Part shown: one piece after another, positions 9,605 through 19,434 of the stretch
Numbering within the stretch: the first letter of the stretch is position 1
Layout of the letters: every line of letters starts with the position of its first letter
Translations under genes and position numbers: made by a program
Source: Chara braunii
Lineage: Eukaryota; Streptophyta; Charophyceae; Charales; Characeae
Assembly: GCA_003427395.1 (NCBI GenBank)
Contig: BFEA01000324.1
Coordinates: forward strand, 872,007 to 900,207
DNA length: 28,201 bases
Reading direction: 5' to 3'
Notes under the pieces: generated by a model
The model's input: only the letters and a program-made list of their open reading frames with translations
Database searches by the model: none
What the model was told of the DNA's origin: nothing

Positions 9605-11580
9605 CTCAACGTCCGGGGGTGCAGTCGGGGGGGGTGGGGGTGCCGGGGTGCCGGGGCACCGGGGATTGGTTCCACCTCCATTGGTGATGGGCCAAAGGCG
9701 TCTTTGAACCAGTCCCTTTCCCCCTGGCCCTCCGTTGTGGTGTCACCATGGTCCCCCTGTGCCTCAGCCTGTGCCCTCGGTTGATCTGTATCCTTGGCTC
9801 TTGGCCTCCACTCCCTCTGCTGCACCCCACGTATGGACCGGTCCATTGGTTGGTCTCCAGCAGGTAGATATTGTGATGGTGCTGGTCCGAGGTCCAGTTT
9901 TTTGGGTTGCATATTGCTGTTGGGTAGCTTGCACGGGTGTTTGTTCTGCGCCTGCGCGGCGGGGCACGGCTTCGGTTCTGATGCCTTTTTCTCCAACCCC
10001 TCAGGGGAGGGTGGGTTCTTGTCTGGCTTTGTTACCGCTTTTGGGGCCAGCGGGGTCCACTCATTGGGCGGTCGGGTGGCCCAGCATACGTCACCGCGGC
10101 CTTCCCAGACCCAGCCTTTCGTTTGACCCTTGGAGTCCCGGTCCTCCAGGTACACCCACCCCTCGTGGCCCTGGTCGACAGTGTGCCACCTGTTGGGTCT
10201 GTGCTGGTCCCGTAGGAGGCGTCCTGCCGTTGGACTCCTCTTATTGGGATGTTTCGGGCAGGCCGACTCCGTGCACAGGTGTCCGTATGCCCGGCATTTG
10301 AAACACCAGGGCCTGAACTTATGCGCTGTGTGGATCTGATATGTCTTCCCTCCCATCCTATAAGGGATGATGTCGTCTATCGAAAACAGTTGGTCCTTCG
10401 GGATATCTAGCGCCAACATCATGTAATCGTCCCTCTTTGCCATGTAGGAGGGGAGGGGATCAATCAAGTCAACGATGTTGTACACCTGTCCGAAATCGCA
10501 GACGAAGGCGGCCTGTACCTCGATCGGGATGTGCCTTAGTTCCACCCAAAAGAAGTCCTTCATTAGTTGTTCTTTTTTCTCCTCCAGGGTCAGTTTCTTA
10601 GGTTGCCATGGGTATATCCGTACATCCGATTTGTCCCACCTAATTGTCTTCCATCCATCCATCCTTTGTTTGTCTTGTGTGAACAGGCTGAGGACTGTGA
10701 AGACTGTTGAGGAGAGAGGCTGGATCAGAAAAAAATCATGAACCGCCTCCGTACTGCCTTTCATTTCTTCCAACCTTTTACAGATCCACCTTATCTTATC
10801 ATTGACCGACTTTTGGGCGACCTCGCTGTGAAAGAGCCAGTTACTCGCATGCTTAATGTATACTTTGTCTCTCTCCTCCTGCTTGTCGGCGGGGTACGTC
10901 TTCATCATTGTCTTCCTCCCTCCTTGGTCTACCAATTGATTTTTCGAGGGGAGGAGGAACAAGGTAAGGAAGTACGCCCTGGCCGACGAGAGATTACGGA
11001 GGGGAATGGTCAGTTCATCAGTCCCTCCTTGGCCCTCGCCCAGCTGCCCCCGTTTGACAGTAAGGGCTTTCCTCTGGATCGTGTTTCAGACCCTTTGTGC
11101 CCATGAGTCATCCTTCCTATCTGAGCCCTCAGCCTTCTCCTTCTCGTCTGAGTTTTTCGCCTTCCTTTCCTTTCCGGACGGAGCCTCTCCCTCCCTCACC
11201 TCCGCGCCTCCTTCATCCGCACCTTCTGTGCCCATGATCAGATCCTTGTTTGGGGAGGTTCCTTCTTGCGTAGCGCCCCTTTCCACTTGTCCCGATGCTT
11301 GAGTTGACTCGTCAATCACTGTGCTTTTGAGTGTGTTTTCAGATTGAGTTGCTGCACTTCTGCACTGGTCACTTGGCAGGGGAGGCCATTGGTGCTGATC
11401 TAGTTGCATGGTCCCATGGGGTCGGGGGTCGCCCTTCCGTTTGATTAACCGGGGGGTGATTTTTTTGTTTGGTCTCTCATACGGGTTTATTGTATAGTAT
11501 TTGCTCAGGATGTGTCTCATGGCCCCTCGATAGTATATTAAGGAACGGGCACCCCCAGCCCTCTTGTCGCGTGTCACCAT
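9559..11580 (-). pseudogene. LINE ORF1 (gag-like, zinc knuckle), N-terminal portion
   Basis: The start is at ATG 11580 (MVTRDKRAGG), followed by a charged, low-complexity 164-residue region and TGA at 11086-11088. The same frame continues through NTIQRKALTVKRGQ into the main 467-codon stretch beginning at 10962. That stretch has an RNA-binding-like core (WKTIRWDKSDVRIYPW...) and a zinc knuckle of unusual spacing, C220-x2-C223-x4-H228-x6-C235, instead of the usual x4 before the last Cys. An extra Cys is present at 230. A Pro/Gln/Lys-rich tail reaches the poly-G region near 9600, where the frame is lost. The protein would bind LINE RNA in the ribonucleoprotein. Confidence 0.75.
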
Positions 11581-12600
11581 TCTGTGTGTGTGCAGTGTGG
11601 TGCTGTTGACTGTGGGAATGTTTTTTCTCTTCTCCTTGTCTTGGTCGGTGTTTATTGTGTTTGTGTTTTTTTTTTTTTTATGTATATATTTTTTTTGCCT
11701 GAGCTGGCTTGGAGGGGCTCTCGAGTGGGGGGGGCGGGGGGGAGGGACTTTACCAGCTTTCCACGGTTGATTACCTCCGCCTTCCTGTTCCCTTGTCTTT
11801 ATCGCGGGTCACTCCTCTGCTGCACCTCGTCCGCCACTTGTTCCTGAACCTTTTACTGTCCTGCTATTCTTGTACAGGAAGCTCTGTTGCCCGTCTCCCG
11901 TTCCTCTCTCGCCGATCCTTTCTGATCCTTCCCCCGCCGGTCAGCCTGTGTTGTAGTCTACCTGTCTCCACTTATCCCATTCTCCTCGAGTCCTGCCGGC
12001 GCTGCCCACTTGATCCTGCCCAGCACGCTATGACATTGTTATTTTCTCTCCTCCGCTGCTCGTTTCTCTCCTCTACTATTCGTCATGTGCCTCTTGTCCG
12101 CTTGCCGTGTGTCCTTCCGTTCGTCAATTTTCCTTCCCGCACACCGCCGCGGTTCTTATCCCACCAAGACAGTCGGTTTGCAGCCGCCTCGTCGTCGTTG
12201 GTGCCGATCTCATGCTCAGACTCCTCCCCCTCCAGTCGAGATCTTCATTGGTTTGCTACTCTCTGGTGATCATCCGCTCACAGTTCCCCCCTCACAGTGT
12301 GTCCCGGCTCGGTAGCTCTGCCGCACTCTTCTTGCCAACTTCCGCTCGCAAGACTGTTCCCGTGGTCCTGGACTTCGTTTCCCGAATCCGCCATCGCGCA
12401 CTTTGGATCGCCCAAGGCTCGCTCCACTGTGACTCCCCTGCCAGCCGCTAGTATCGGCTTCCCCTTCCCCTGTAGCCACGTGTCGTCCCTCGTGGCGGGT
12501 ATGGAGTCGAATGTGGAACCCCCCACCTGTGTGGAGGGTCGGACTGTCTTCCCCGTCAGCCCGTGACGGGGCCTCGTCCAGCACCGTTGCGTCACCACGC
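11581..12600 (-). other. Probable 5' UTR of the minus-strand LINE
   Basis: About 1 kb upstream of the ORF1 start is pyrimidine-rich on the plus strand, that is, purine-rich on the LINE sense strand. It includes T-runs near 11670-11695 and no credible coding frame. The composition changes sharply at about 12600-12640 to A-rich DNA, which is taken as the LINE 5' end. Promoter elements were not identified, and the boundary is by composition only. Confidence 0.5.
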
Positions 12601-12978
12601 GTGCGCTAGGCGCCTCCCCCTACTCCCCAGTCAAGATCTACCTACATGCATCTAGATGGAAACTTAGACTAAGGGGACCCAAGGCTAGGACACACAAAAG
12701 AAAGACCTACGGGCCTACCAATTTCCAGAACAGCACGAAAGGAAAAAACAACAAGGCTGAAAGGCCTAAGACTGTCAAATAGAGACAACTAGAGACAGGT
12801 TCAAGGTTCAAGCCCAGTAAGACTCAAAGCTAGTAAACAACACATACAAACTATAGGTCAAGGGATGAAGTCCTGTCAGGCTCGAAGCAAGGAAACAACA
12901 GGAACCTTAGTGTACAGCCCACGTGAAAAACTGCAATTCATTGCTCCTACCCTCCGAGGGAGCGAGGACTCCGAGCTA
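12601..12978. other. A-rich non-coding DNA, probable 3' flank of the chromovirus relic
   Basis: No open frame with recognisable content is present. Two imperfect copies of a GA[CG]TC[AG]AAGC...AAACAACA string lie about 60 bp apart (near 12820 and 12878). The stretch follows the chromodomain stop on the minus strand, where a gypsy element would have its 3' non-coding part and LTR. LTR ends were not identified, and the LINE may have interrupted them. Confidence 0.4.
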
Positions 12979-13950
12979 CTAGTGTCCACGAGGAGACAGT
13001 CTGAGCAATTGCCTTTTCTGTTCGGCTTTGTCGAACCGCACGACTGAATTTGCCGACTTGAGAAGTTCCTTCCTCGTAAACCATCGGTCCTCTATATGAG
13101 GTTGGACTCAGCACTTCACAAGGTATTCGCAGTTAGGGCCTATGCCCCACTGATCCTCTATCCTCTCAACTTCATATCCCTTTCCAGGGACAGGAGGTTC
13201 AAACTGCGGTGGCCAGTTAGAAAATGCATCAGCAGGAGTGAAAGGGAGCAGTTATGAAGCATGGAAGACCGGATGGGTTCTGATATGGGGGGTACAGCAA
13301 ACACAAAGGAAGGCCCAAATAAATCTGGCCCCACAGTATCAAGCACCTGCCATGGGCCATAATAAATAGGCAATAACTTTCTTGATATATCAATTAGTTC
13401 ATATCTTTTCACCCAGACCCAGTGACCTAGCCGTATAGTAGAGGGAGAACGATGCTTATTAAGTTGTTTTATCATCCTCTTATGGGCCTTGAACATGTTA
13501 GTTCTAGCTTTCTCTAGGTCTCTCTCACAACTTTTGGCAAATTTTGCAGTCCCAGGAGTTAGTTTAAGCTTAGCCTTATCAATGAGATCATAAAGAGGTT
13601 GTCTTGGGTCTCTGGCAAAATGCAGCTTATAGGGTGTAAAGCCTGTAGTGCTATGAACAGATGTGATATACATCAGTTGTGCCCTTGGCAAATGTTGGTC
13701 CGAGTCTTGATATTTGGCGTCATCATGGGACGCAGCAACTTAGACAACAATTTGGTTCATCACTTCAGTTTGTCCATTGGCTTCAAGATGTCGACCAGAA
13801 TTCATGTCTCGCCTAGAACGAAGGTAGATTTGCAGAAAGACTGTCACTCATCGTTGCAAAATCTAGGGTCTCTGTCACTAACAATGGAGGTTGGATACCC
13901 ATGGACATTATGTGACGAACGATCCTCTGCAACCGCGCGACTTTCTGCAC
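12979..13950 (-). pseudogene. Ty3/gypsy chromovirus integrase C-terminal half and chromodomain, decayed
   Basis: Read on the minus strand across several frames, the motifs appear in integrase order. These are SIVSDRDPRF (second catalytic Asp region), ANGQTEVMNQ (the HPQ[TA]NGQTE region carrying the catalytic Glu), and HSTTGFTPYKLHFARDPRQP. RLGHWVWVKR and YYGPWQVLDTVGP (SH3-like GPY/F module) follow, then a chromodomain GYEVERIED...EYLVKC-stop-VQ...DRWFTRKELL. A TGA at 13108-13110 replaces the Trp expected in the chromodomain. Frameshifts occur near 13880 and 13240, with further stops in the integrase. Integrase inserts the cDNA and the chromodomain targets chromatin marks; this copy is dead. 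Its 5' part is lost where element X copy B begins. Confidence 0.85.
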
Positions 13951-14584
13951 AAGGCTACTTCGGGGGTTGATCGAGAGGGGTCCGTCGAATTGCATGAATG
14001 CCCTCGCTTTTTGGAATTGAAGCTGATATGGTCCCACGACGTTTGGTCGTTGATCGCGCCTTAGGGAGCACGAAGGATAATTGTTGCCATAGCTTCTTTC
14101 TTGTTCTGCGGTGGGAAATGAGAATTTTGGCGCGATCGTCACGCGAGAAAATCTTTTTGAATTTTCAACAGATATCAAGCCCCCGAGGGCTCTCGGAATT
14201 TTTCCCTTTCGGAATTTATTTTTGCAATTATGATTTAGGCATCGCAATTTTGTTGCACGACGCTTCTTGCTTGTGCACTCTTTGTCGCGTCAGGATCTAT
14301 GCTCTGACTTTTCCGCGCGTTAATCTTACGTGTAACTGTAATTCTTGTCTTGGCTTGCGTGGTTGTAACTGTAATCCTCTCTTTCTTGATATCTTCGCTG
14401 CCCCCCCGCGCGCGCGCATACTTTTTCCCCTGTCCTATTGACCCGGACGATTAAATGACTGGATCGATGTGTGGAGTGTGGCTACGTCCCCCACACCGCG
14501 GTCTGGCCATGCAGTCGTAGGCACTTCCTTCCTCCTTCTCTCCCACTCAGGCACAATCTCGGGTATCTCGCGCAAACACACATG

Positions 14585-14594
14585 CTATAAATTT
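14585..14594 (+). promoter_or_regulatory. TATA-like box of element X copy B
   Basis: CTATAAATTT lies in a block conserved with copy C (CGCGCAA...CATGCT before it and TTGCAAGCGC after it, then CTCTCTATGAA). Promoter function is inferred from conservation and from the distance to the ORF. Confidence 0.4.
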
Positions 14595-14844
14595 TGCAAG
14601 CGCAATTAACTCGCTCTCTATGAATTCTGGAGTTAGCGTGGTCGAGAGGATCGGCTAACGAGCAAGAGTCGGAAGGTGAGTAGAGAGTTGGGCGATCCGA
14701 CGGGCTGGTGATGGATATGCGGGGTTGACGTGCGGTCGCAACGGACTGTGGCACACGGGCGAACCTGGCTTGCATGTTCAGGCTAAGCAGGGTGACAACT
14801 CTATGTGGGTGTGCGGTGGCGAACTGCCCGCATCGGGATGGTGT

Positions 14845-14878
14845 GAAGAGAGAGAGAGACAGAGAGAAGGAGAGACGG
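14845..14878. repeat. Interrupted (GA)n tract
   Basis: This short, impure GA-rich tract is at the same place as the long (GA)n run of copy C (19358-19433). It shows that the microsatellite expanded or contracted after the copies separated. Confidence 0.8.
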
Positions 14879-15447
14879 GATGTGTTCTAATGGTGCTTCT
14901 CTTCTATTCTTCTGAGTAAAATTGATATCTGGCGCAAGTCGCTCTTGCTTTTTGGATCAGCATCTCGGAATTTTCCTTTGTTTCTTCCCTGAGGATTGAT
15001 GTGTAATTGTCTCCCCCGCTTCCCTCCTCCCTCTGTATGAATCAACAACCTGATTGGTTGATCACCTACGATCAAATTTTGTATGATTCCTGACCAATGG
15101 TCGAGGAATTGGTGCACAAATGATTGTCAACTCCTCTTTTTGGTTTGTGTGTGTGTGTTCGAAGTTGGATGCTTGGATGTTTGGCGTTTTTTATGTCTAA
15201 GTATGAACTAGATGAGCATGCTAGAGGATTAGATGTTTGTCTCACGATAGGATTGTCCACCTTCGGGTTAACGGGTCAGTACGTACAAGTTGTGAGCTAA
15301 CTGGCCTTTATCCACCTGACCAACGGACAGGTCCTGTGCACGCACATGTAAGCCCGACCGAAGAAGACCGTTACTTACACGCGTGTCTGCAAGATCTGTA
15401 CTCGGCCCAACTCCTTGAATGTTTGAGTTCCCGCCCCACCCCGCAGT

Positions 15448-15865
15448 ATGAATATCGAAATCCCCTTTCACATTACTGACCGCGAGTGCCTGAGGGATCG
15501 TGAATTCCGGAGTATTGGGAACGTGTGTGTCTGTCTATACGATCAAGGGCAGAACCCCCGGAATTCCCCTACTCCACAGGGAACGAACGCATTTGCGGGA
15601 TATTGATCAGGCCTTGGGACGTATTCGCCACCTCCCCGGCTGCCTTAGCTCATACACGTGTCACATCATCGCAAAACCCGGAATATTTATCCTGGGAATC
15701 GAATTCCCTCCCTATCACCGCATCCTGCCCTTTCACTCCCAGACCATCGTCCCCTGGCGTGCACTCGCTCCCTACCGGCCCCAACTCCCATGCTCGGAGT
15801 GCCTGCAAAACCACGATTACCGAGCATCCGGCTTCATCCGGGGAACTCGCTCGGAAGAAGAATGA
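15448..15865 (+). pseudogene. Element X ORF, copy B (unknown protein, two frameshifts)
   Basis: From ATG 15448 the reading is MNIEIPFHITDRECLRDREF. A one-base loss before P-E-F-P (about 15558) leads into P-x-F-P-x8-C. A further shift near 15665 leads to GIFILGIEFPP, LPFHSQTIVPWRAL, CSEC and HDYRA, ending at TGA 15863-15865. The nucleotide distances between motifs equal those of copy C to within one codon once each single-base indel is allowed for. Length and motif order match copy C (172 residues). The function is unknown; the family is recognised only from the three copies here. Confidence 0.55.
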
Positions 15866-16098
15866 CGGGAGCACAGCCTTCGGCTGAGGCCGGCCGTGTC
15901 GGATTCCGAGACCTGCGGCGTTCGACATCGGCAGATGATCAGCCAACGAGATAGTCATAGCGTCCCAACGGAACACCAGATACGAGTCTGACCCAGATGG
16001 GACCAACAGAGGCGGTAGCCCCGCTCTCTGAAGCATAAAACGGGACTCCGCCCCACGCCTACCCTTTTGCAGTCATATCCCTGAAACTTATCACAAAA

Positions 16099-16150
16099 GA
16101 TCTCAGTTCCGACCTGGGACTCCACCCCCACTTTCCTAAAATCCTTGGCA
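16099..16150. other. 52-bp conserved block of element X, copy B
   Basis: The block is 51/52 identical to 20629-20680; the single difference is C/T at 16114 (C here). Surrounding sequence is clearly more diverged. On the minus strand both copies read A-K-D-F-R-K-V-G-V-E-S-Q-V-G-T-E-I and the difference is synonymous (CAG/CAA), so a minus-strand coding role or a functional non-coding site are both possible. Confidence 0.7.
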
Positions 16151-16235
16151 CTCCCCCTTTTTCGCACTTTCGGACCCACTCCCATTCCAATCAGGAAGTC
16201 GCGTTGGGCGTGATGTTAGGCGTCATACGTTGCCC

Positions 16236-16822
16236 CGCCTTGTTCTGTCATTGCAGATGTGTATGGGGACATATGAATGTGGTTTTGAGTTGTGAATGAA
16301 TCAAACACATTAACAGTTGCAAACCACGGCCCTAGGAAACAACAAACAACACTCTCTGAGTTATAAGATGTATCAATGGGACATTCTCTGTGCTATAAGA
16401 TGTATCAATGGGACGCTGGACCTGGTTTCCAGCAAGTGACGCTCCCCACCAGTAGATGGAGCAGCCCGACAGATAAGCCCTTTATTCGGACGGTTCTCTT
16501 ACCACCGCCGGAATCGACGGCTTACGCAAGGGCTAAAAAAAAAAAAAAAAAAAAAAACACTTCCAAACCACCGATCTTCTTCGGGATTTGTATGATGCCT
16601 GCAAAGTGACCTAGATGTGCATAGGTTCAACGGTCTTCCTGTGCTGACAGACTTCGGTACAAGCTTATATTTGCGCTTCACCTTCTGATCGATGTTGACG
16701 TATTCATCCATTGTTGGGTTTTGTTTGTGTAATCTCAGCAGACTTCATCTTGTCTCTTTCGCATGCCGGATACATCAAGGGTGACCGGATATCCGGATTT
16801 GCTACCTAGACATTTAGTGAGT
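16236..16822. repeat. Non-coding DNA with a 32-bp tandem duplication and an A23 tract
   Basis: A 32-bp unit is repeated once with few changes: 16354-16385 and 16386-16415, with core TATAAGATGTATCAATGGGA. An A23 run follows at 16535-16557. The A-run may be the 3' tail of a short plus-strand retro-insertion, but no target-site duplication or coding remnant was found. No gene is seen. Confidence 0.7.
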
Positions 16823-17167
16823 GCGCGAGCACGTTTTCGAAGCCACCATCTTTGGCGATTTTTCATTTTTTTTTTTGGCATAGCTAAATGCTCTATAAAT
16901 TTACAGATGAGTACCTCACATAATGCAAAACCCACTAAAAAAGTTTCAAAAAATAATAAACTTGTTTAGACCCTGAACTAAGGTGAAAACAAGAAGTAAA
17001 AAGTGAAAAAAAATGTGGGCGAGCACGTTTTGACACCACCATCTTTGGCGATTTTTAATTCTTATTTGGCTGCACCAAATGACTCGAAAATTTATAGGCA
17101 TTTACCTCACGGCATAGAGAACTCACAAAAAACAATTAAGAAAAACATATATATTTTTAGGCCCTGA
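16823..17167 (+). repeat. 150-bp unit duplicated in direct orientation
   Basis: Two copies, 16823-16978 and 17018-17167, begin GCGAGCACGTTTT, share CCATCTTTGGCGATTTTT, and end near TTTAGACCCTGAA / TTTAGGCCCTGAA. They are diverged by eye, with several indels. They are AT-rich and non-coding. Confidence 0.8.
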
Positions 17168-17214
17168 AATCATTTTCGGCGGGGGCCGAACGCCGTCGGG
17201 TTGGGACCCCGAAC

Positions 17215-17260
17215 GCCCGTACGTACGGAGGTCTGCCCAGGGACCTCCGTACGTACGGGC
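17215..17260. repeat. Perfect palindrome, 19-bp arms, 8-nt loop
   Basis: The left arm 17215-17233 starts GCCCGTACGTACGGAGG. The right arm 17242-17260 is its exact reverse complement. The eight bases between are TGCCCAGG. An arm this long without mismatch, in DNA otherwise full of old repeats, is notable. It lies about 45 bp upstream of an A25 tract (17305-17329), so it could be the 3' stem-loop of a poly(A)-tailed retroelement or an RNA hairpin precursor. Confidence 0.9.
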
Positions 17261-17304
17261 TGGTGACCCTATATATGTCACAAGAATATCAAAGCGCAAA
17301 TGCG

Positions 17305-17329
17305 AAAAAAAAAAAAAAAAAAAAAAAAA
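17305..17329 (+). repeat. A25 tract, possible retroelement tail
   Basis: An uninterrupted run of 25 A follows GCAAATGCG. It could be the 3' end of a plus-strand retro-insertion that contains the duplicated 150-bp unit and the palindrome. No flanking target duplication was identified. Confidence 0.7.
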
Positions 17330-17543
17330 CAAGAAAAAATGAATTCAGTTTTTTATCTTCTTCCTTTTAACTCCCCCTGTTTAGAACCTCTTGCGTACAA
17401 GGCCGCCCACGTGGATGTAGGTTCAGTGGCGGCTGCCCCCACCCCCGTGTGTCATATCGACCCACTTGCACACAGCCAAAAGGCAAAGAGGCAAAGAAAA
17501 GAGGAAAGAAAAACAACCAAATAATACAGAACAGGGGGCAAAA

Positions 17544-17818
17544 CAACAAATCCCAGATAACAAGTCGCACATGCAAGCACCGCCCCTGCCCACAGGCCAA
17601 ACGACGGGACAAGACCAACCAGGATGTCAAACAATCTTGTCTGCAAAGAAATCAAAAAGAACCCGGAGGACCGGTATAAAAAACAATCCCGACAATCCCG
17701 GATGACGATTCCCACATGCAAGCACCGCCCCGCGCACAAAAGGCCGAACAACGGGAAATAACCAACCAGGATGCCAAAACAACAAAAAATCCCGGATGAC
17801 TAGTCCCACATTCCACCA
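17544..17818. repeat. Two and a half tandem copies of an 88-bp unit
   Basis: Units lie at 17544-17631 and 17691-17777, with a truncated third at 17779-17818. Shared strings are CACATGCAAGCACCGCCCC and AACCAACCAGGATG[TC]CAAA, and each unit starts around AATCCC[AG]GAT. About 60 bp of unique DNA separates the first two units. Non-coding. Confidence 0.8.
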
Positions 17819-17930
17819 GTTCTACACTACCCGGCTTCTTGTCACCGTCGTCCCACATTCTACCACCCGCTCTTTCGTCGCCTCCTTTCCTTTCCATGTC
17901 CTTCTTTTCAGCATAAACTGGCGGGAATTT

Positions 17931-18218
17931 AATATCGAAATTACTGCACTATCTCGGGTACAATCCCCGCCTATGAAAATTACGAGAACTTCCTCGCGGC
18001 TATCCCTCGCACCCTCTCCACTCTCTATCCCGACTATCTCGCGTCTCTCCCTCATCAACGGGAGTACCCTCAATTCCCCCACATCCACCGCACCGTCCAC
18101 TACACCCGCATACCTACGAGTGACAGGGAAATCCGTCGCTTCGTACCTCCCCTTCCCCAGGTTCATCCATCACCTCCTCCTCCCGTTATCAGATTGCCCT
18201 TCCCCGGAAACATTTGGG
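17931..18218 (+). other. Orphan open frame, possible distant element X ORF relic
   Basis: An open frame of about 95 codons without a start Met runs from the TAA before 17931 to the TGA near 18218. It has Tyr/Pro-rich protein-like composition (YENYENFLAAIP, LYPDYLASLP, REYPQFPHI, SDREIRRFV, RLPFPGNI). The PxFP and LPF strings recall the X ORFs, but the spacing does not match and CxxC is absent. An overlapping frame from 17796 to 18248 is also open. It may be a fourth, older relic or chance. Confidence 0.25.
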
Positions 18219-18293
18219 ATTGAGCTCACGAATGCCACGACTGAATAACTTCCACACTGAGATCCTACGGTAAGTGGCACGTGTGAGCTCCGC

Positions 18294-18350
18294 GTCGATC
18301 TTCAGGATACAGATCGACACGTAAGTGTGCGAGCAAGCGGGAGCTTGCTC
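18294..18350. repeat. Two consecutive short hairpins
   Basis: GTCGATCT (18294-18301) pairs with AGATCGAC (18311-18318). GAGCAAGC (18331-18338) pairs with GCTTGCTC (18343-18350) around GGGA. They sit immediately left of the point where homology between copies B and C of element X begins. Confidence 0.6.
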
Positions 18351-19102
18351 AAGATTGGAACCCCCTAGGCGTCACATATGTCACGAACCATTTTTTGTAA
18401 TCGCGCGACTTTCTGCGCGAAGTTGTCCTGGGGAAATGATGGGTCGGATGGATGAGCTGGGGAAATGATGGGTTGGTCGGGCAAATTGCATGGATGCCCT
18501 CGTTTTTTTTTTTTTCTGTGAAAATTTGTCGGGCCAATGAATGGGTAATCACGCCTTAGCGAGCGCGACGAACAACGATGACCATGACTTTTTTTTTGTC
18601 CTGTTAAGAGCACTAGGAATTTTTGGCGCGATCATCGTGCGGGAATATCGTTTTTGAATTTTCAACTGATGTCGAACCCCCACAGCCTCGCGGAATTGTT
18701 TTGGGGCTCTTCAAAATTTTCTTTTGCAATTAGAACTTAAGCTAGGAATTTAGGTACTCTGAATGTTGCTGCGCCGCACTTCTCACTCGCACACATCTTG
18801 TTGTGCTAGGAACTGGGCTCTGACTAGGTCGCGCCCTTAATCTTGTGTAACTGTCACTTATGGCGGGCGCAATTGTAATTGTATCTCTCTCATTTCTTGA
18901 TTTCCTCGTCTTCTTTTTCTTTGCCTTGCTTGATACTCTGTTCTGATTGGCCTGAGCGCCTGTATGGGCGGATCGATGCATGGAATGCGGCTACGTCCCC
19001 CACGTCGCAGCCTGGCCATGCAGACGTAGGCACTTTCTATCTTCCCCTCCGGAGTCCTGACCACTTGGGCTTAATCCCGTACCTTTCGCGCAAGCATGCA
19101 TG

Positions 19103-19112
19103 CTTTAAATTT
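19103..19112 (+). promoter_or_regulatory. TATA-like box of element X copy C
   Basis: CTTTAAATTT occupies the position of CTATAAATTT in copies A and B, with the same flanks as copy B (CATGCT before, TTGCAAGCGC after). One substitution weakens the TATA consensus. Confidence 0.35.
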
Positions 19113-19357
19113 TGCAAGCGCGATTAGTTTGCTCTCTATGAACTTTGGAGTTAGCGCGATCAGTGAGGGTCGGCTAACGAGTAGGTGAGTCGACGAGAGA
19201 GCTGGGCGATCCGACGAGCTGGTCGGGTATGAGGGGTTGACGTGCAGGGCCGCGACGGGCTGTGGCTCACGGGCGAACCTAACTTGCATGCTCGAACCAA
19301 GCGGGGTGACAACTTTGTGTTGATGTGAGGAGACGGACTGCCCGCATCGGGGAATGT

Positions 19358-19433
<76 letters not shown>
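19358..19433. repeat. (GA)n microsatellite
   Basis: An almost pure GA tract of about 76 bp lies in the leader of element X copy C. It corresponds to the short impure tract of copy B at 14845-14878. Confidence 0.95.

Positions 19434-19434
<1 letters not shown>

Larger units (their letters stand above)
3540..12600 (-). mobile_element. L1-like LINE, nearly full length, degenerate
   Basis: In minus-strand order the element has a 5' UTR (12600-11581), ORF1 (11580-8312), a 28-nt gap, ORF2 (8283-3902) and a 3' UTR. The order gag-like ORF1, APE endonuclease, reverse transcriptase, zf-RVT is that of plant L1 LINEs. At least two in-frame stops and one frameshift interrupt ORF2, and three stops and one frameshift interrupt ORF1. 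The copy is therefore inactive as it stands, but it is recent enough for all domains to be readable. Both ends are approximate: no poly(A) tail was seen beyond the 3' UTR (the plus-strand left side) and no target-site duplication was found. A base called N lies at 5024. Confidence 0.85.
13911..16235 (+). mobile_element. Element X, copy B
   Basis: This block aligns in direct orientation with 18365-20765. The best-aligned parts are 13911-14930 and 16099-16235, where long near-identical strings are visible by eye (for example GGCTACGTCCCCCAC and GCATCGGG). Order: the antisense integrase remnant at the left edge, the TATA-like box, the leader with a GA tract, the X ORF, and the conserved 3' block ending GTGATGTTAGGCGTCATACG. 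The X ORF carries at least two frameshifts. The shared integrase sequence at the left edge suggests that copies B and C derive from one ancestral block rather than from two independent insertions. Confidence 0.65.

Noticed and set aside
9735-10301. 188-codon plus-strand frame
   Set aside because: It is the antisense shadow of LINE ORF1, whose zinc knuckle and frame continuity make the minus strand the coding one.
12270-12598. Two overlapping minus-strand frames of about 105 codons
   Set aside because: They lie in the purine-rich LINE 5' UTR, overlap each other in different frames, and show no motif.
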